A stretch of DNA of 64,000 nt from Pseudomonas citrullilanati. Its GTDB lineage: Bacteria; Pseudomonadota; Gammaproteobacteria; Pseudomonadales; Pseudomonadaceae. Made by a program: the position numbers and the translations under genes. Each line of letters opens with the position of its first letter. Within the stretch, counting starts at the first letter, position 1. Positions 62,430 to 64,000 of this stretch are shown here, in pieces. Below the pieces are notes generated by a model. It had not been told where the DNA came from. It saw only the letters and a list, made by a program, of their open reading frames with translations, and ran no database searches. The stretch lies in NCBI RefSeq assembly GCF_030580855.1, contig NZ_JAUQOP010000008.1, forward strand, positions 79,990-143,989, read 5' to 3'.

Positions 62430-62495
62430 TACGACTTTAGTACCGGTTTTCCTGTCTATGGTCGCATTCACAAGACCTCCACCCTGGCATGTAAT
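62430..62495 (+). promoter_or_regulatory. exa-type promoter of the CXXXCW-agmR pair
   Basis: TACGAC (62430-62435), 28 nt, GCATTC (62464-62469), exactly 20 nt, TGTAAT (62490-62495), then 27 nt to the ATG. The distal box lies in the dyad AAGTCG-GAATTA-CGACTT (62420-62437). Since agmR/erbR is the second gene, this site would allow autoregulation. Confidence 0.55.
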
Positions 62496-62503
62496 GGGCG
62501 CAT

Positions 62504-62511
62504 AACAAGAA
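62504..62511 (+). promoter_or_regulatory. AANAANAA motif in the CXXXCW gene leader
   Basis: AACAAGAA runs into the AAGGA ribosome-binding site 11-18 nt before the ATG, fitting the Hfq/Crc target pattern. Confidence 0.5.
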
Positions 62512-62522
62512 GGATAAATCCT

Positions 62523-63056
62523 ATGCCCCGTTTGCTCGCGATGGTCTTGCTGAGCCTGGCGCTGAATGCCGCGCAGGCCGACACGCCGCTGTTTTCCCCC
62601 CAGGGCTATCGCGTTGCCCAGTACCGCAGCCCGACACCGAACACCGTCGAAGGCGCGCAAACCCTCGACACCCCCGCCCTGCAGAAGCTGCTTCAACAAG
62701 ACCCGTCGCCGGTGCTGGTCGACGTGTACCGGCGGCCCTGGCTCCAGGGCCGTTTCATCGACAACGAGCCCCACGCCAACCTGCCCGGCAGCCTGTGGCT
62801 GGCCAATACCGGCGACGGTGACTTGGAACCCGCCTGGCAGGACTACTTCAGCCGTCACCTGCGCGACGCTACAGCCGGACGCGCGGAGCCACCGCTGGTC
62901 TTTTACTGCCGCTCCGATTGCTGGTTGAGCTGGAACGCGGTAAAACGCGCCGCGGCCATGGGCTATAAGCATCTGTACTGGTATCGCGATGGCCTCGATG
63001 CCTGGGAGGCGGCCAACCTGCCCGTGCAAGCGGCCCGCCCCGAACCTTTTCCCTGA
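62523..63056 (+). CDS. Exported rhodanese-like CXXXCW protein of PQQ catabolism
   Basis: 177 aa with a signal peptide (MPRLLAMVLLSLALNAAQA-D). It is a rhodanese-type domain in which the active loop reads FYCRSDCWLSWNAVKRA: two Cys spaced Cys-Arg-Ser-Asp-Cys-Trp. This is the protein type described as the CXXCW-motif family of PQQ-dependent catabolism. It may carry sulfur or reduce disulfides in the periplasm, possibly with the SoxYZ-like carrier (inference). It is followed by agmR 54 nt later. Confidence 0.83.
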   Translation: MPRLLAMVLLSLALNAAQADTPLFSPQGYRVAQYRSPTPNTVEGAQTLDTPALQKLLQQDPSPVLVDVYRRPWLQGRFIDNEPHANLPGSLWLANTGDGDLEPAWQDYFSRHLRDATAGRAEPPLVFYCRSDCWLSWNAVKRAAAMGYKHLYWYRDGLDAWEAANLPVQAARPEPFP

Positions 63057-63110
63057 TCTTGAACGTGCGTGCACGTGCTCCAGCCACAACACAATAACGA
63101 GGTGAATGGC

Positions 63111-63776
63111 ATGTATAAAATCCTGATAGCCGACGATCACCCACTGTTTCGCGAAGCCATCCACAACGTCATCAGCGACGGATTTCCCGGCAGCGAGGTC
63201 ATGGAAACCGCCGACCTGGACAGCGCCCTGGCGTTGACCACCGAGCACGACGACCTGGACCTGATCCTGCTGGACCTGAACATGCCCGGCATGCACGGGC
63301 TCAACGGCCTGATCAACCTGCGCAACGAGGCCCCCACCATTCCCGTGGTGATCGTCTCGGCCGAGCAGGACAAGCAGGTGGTGCTGCAAGCCATCACCTA
63401 CGGCGCGGTGGGGTTCATCACCAAATCCTCGCCACGCTCGCAGATGACCGACGCCATCGAGCAGATCCTCAACGGCAATGTGTACCTGCCGCCGGACATC
63501 ATCCGCACCCAGAAAAGCCCGACCAGCCGCCGCCTGAACGAAGCCCCCGCCTTCCCGGCCGAACTGCTCCAGGCCCTGACCCGCAAGCAACTGCTGGTGC
63601 TCGAACGCATGACCAAGGGCGAGTCGAACAAACAGATCGCCTACACCCTGGACATCGCCGAAACCACGGTCAAGGCTCACGTCTCGGCGATCCTGCGCAA
63701 ACTCAACGTGCACAACCGGGTGCAGGCGATCCTCAGCGCGGGAGATATTGATTTCGGGGCTTATCTGCGGCGTTGA
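63111..63776 (+). CDS. agmR: LuxR-type response regulator AgmR/ErbR (PedR1)
   Basis: 221 aa from [20 protein letters not shown] with GAGG upstream. The receiver has phospho-Asp in [13 protein letters not shown], Ser in VVIVSAEQD and Lys in GFITKSSPR. The HTH is [20 protein letters not shown] then [12 protein letters not shown]. AgmR/ErbR is the known activator of exaB, exaC, pqq and related genes in Pseudomonas. It is the best candidate to bind the shared promoter signature. Its kinase partner is not in the window. Confidence 0.87.
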   Translation: MYKILIADDHPLFREAIHNVISDGFPGSEVMETADLDSALALTTEHDDLDLILLDLNMPGMHGLNGLINLRNEAPTIPVVIVSAEQDKQVVLQAITYGAVGFITKSSPRSQMTDAIEQILNGNVYLPPDIIRTQKSPTSRRLNEAPAFPAELLQALTRKQLLVLERMTKGESNKQIAYTLDIAETTVKAHVSAILRKLNVHNRVQAILSAGDIDFGAYLRR

Positions 63777-64000
63777 ACAGCTGACACCACACCCTGTGGC
63801 GAGGGGATTTATCCCCACTGGGGCGCGAAGCGACCCTAAAAACGGACAATTGGGTCTGCCAGATGGGCCTAGGGGGCTGCTTCACGCCCTGAGCTCTTCC
63901 GTCAACATACCTTTGTTGCTTGCGATGCCCTCGTCAAAGGCGAGTCGTGGCAGGTCAAGGCTTGTAGATAGACGCTTTCGTCGTATGGAGTTCTAGTCTT
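63777..64000. other. Intergenic end of window with degenerate second-family repeat
   Basis: A copy of the GTGGCGAGGGGATTTATCCC repeat (about 63796-63889) with a decayed right half follows agmR. The last 110 nt show no start with ribosome-binding site. On the minus strand a short frame reads LDLPRLAFDEGIASNKGM and could be the end of an old gene, but it is too short to name. Confidence 0.5.

Noticed and set aside
63890..64000. Possible gene fragment at the right edge
   Set aside because: The short minus-strand frame (LDLPRLAFDEGIASNKGM) ends in a stop and has an upstream stop; too short to place in a family.

Overview
The window reads as chromosomal DNA of a fluorescent-group Pseudomonas. It is GC-rich and carries many REP/REPIN palindromes of the type GTGGGAGCGAGCTTGCTCGCG. 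It also holds typical Pseudomonas genes: a pvdQ-type acylase, a signal-bearing malate:quinone oxidoreductase, an ldcA-type decarboxylase pair, and the full exa/ped cluster for PQQ-dependent alcohol oxidation. No rRNA, tRNA, CRISPR array, prophage or intact insertion sequence was seen. All assignments come from reading the translated sequence; no database search was run.

Left part (1-19300): a cut-off FUSC/HlyD/DUF1656 aromatic-acid efflux operon with a divergent AraC regulator; a glutathione transferase; an FAD monooxygenase with a TetR gene and a clear operator; a gamma-glutamylcyclotransferase-like protein; an exported subtilisin-like protein with Glu at the catalytic Asp position; a GntR - amino-acid ABC transporter - cytoplasmic gamma-glutamyltransferase operon; an antiporter/lysine-type decarboxylase pair; and a response regulator-CheC protein followed by a diguanylate cyclase. 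Middle part (19300-42900): a truncated benD remnant against a REP, pvdQ, a Fur-like protein, a chemoreceptor, a DUF411 protein, an alpha/beta hydrolase, a 2-hydroxyacid dehydrogenase, a tandem REPIN array of 135-bp units arranged in a 406-bp higher-order repeat, a phosphoethanolamine transferase, a ZapE-like ATPase, a WYL regulator, a nitrilase with LysR, a polyol-type SDR with AraC, a CAP-domain protein, a thioredoxin-reductase-like enzyme with Rrf2, and mqo.

Right part (43300-63780): the quinoprotein alcohol-oxidation locus. On the minus strand run exaB/pedF (cytochrome c550), pedG, a SoxYZ-like carrier, a zinc metallohydrolase, pedH (lanthanide-type quinoprotein, Asp323/Asp325), exaC/pedI (aldehyde dehydrogenase), a solitary 23-codon pqqA, ercA and ercS. 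On the plus strand is exaA/pedE (calcium-type, Ser at the position of the second Asp), followed by an exported pentapeptide-repeat protein. Then come pedR2/pedS2 (minus) and a plus-strand series of ABC binding protein, beta-propeller, ABC ATPase, ABC-2 permease, CXXXCW protein and the LuxR-type regulator agmR/erbR. PedE and PedH oxidise alcohols in the periplasm and pass electrons to cytochrome c550. The aldehydes are oxidised by ExaC.

The most interesting new reading is regulatory. Promoters in front of exaB, pqqA, exaC and the CXXXCW-agmR genes share a distal TRCKAC-like box, 28-30 nt, GCATTC, exactly 20 nt, and a -10-like hexamer; pedH and the ABC binding-protein gene have degenerate versions and ercA a divergent one. 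Five leaders (pedH, ercA, the propeller gene, the CXXXCW gene, exaA) carry a perfect AANAANAA motif, the kind bound by Hfq/Crc in Pseudomonas. Together these suggest one activator-driven, catabolite-repressed regulon.
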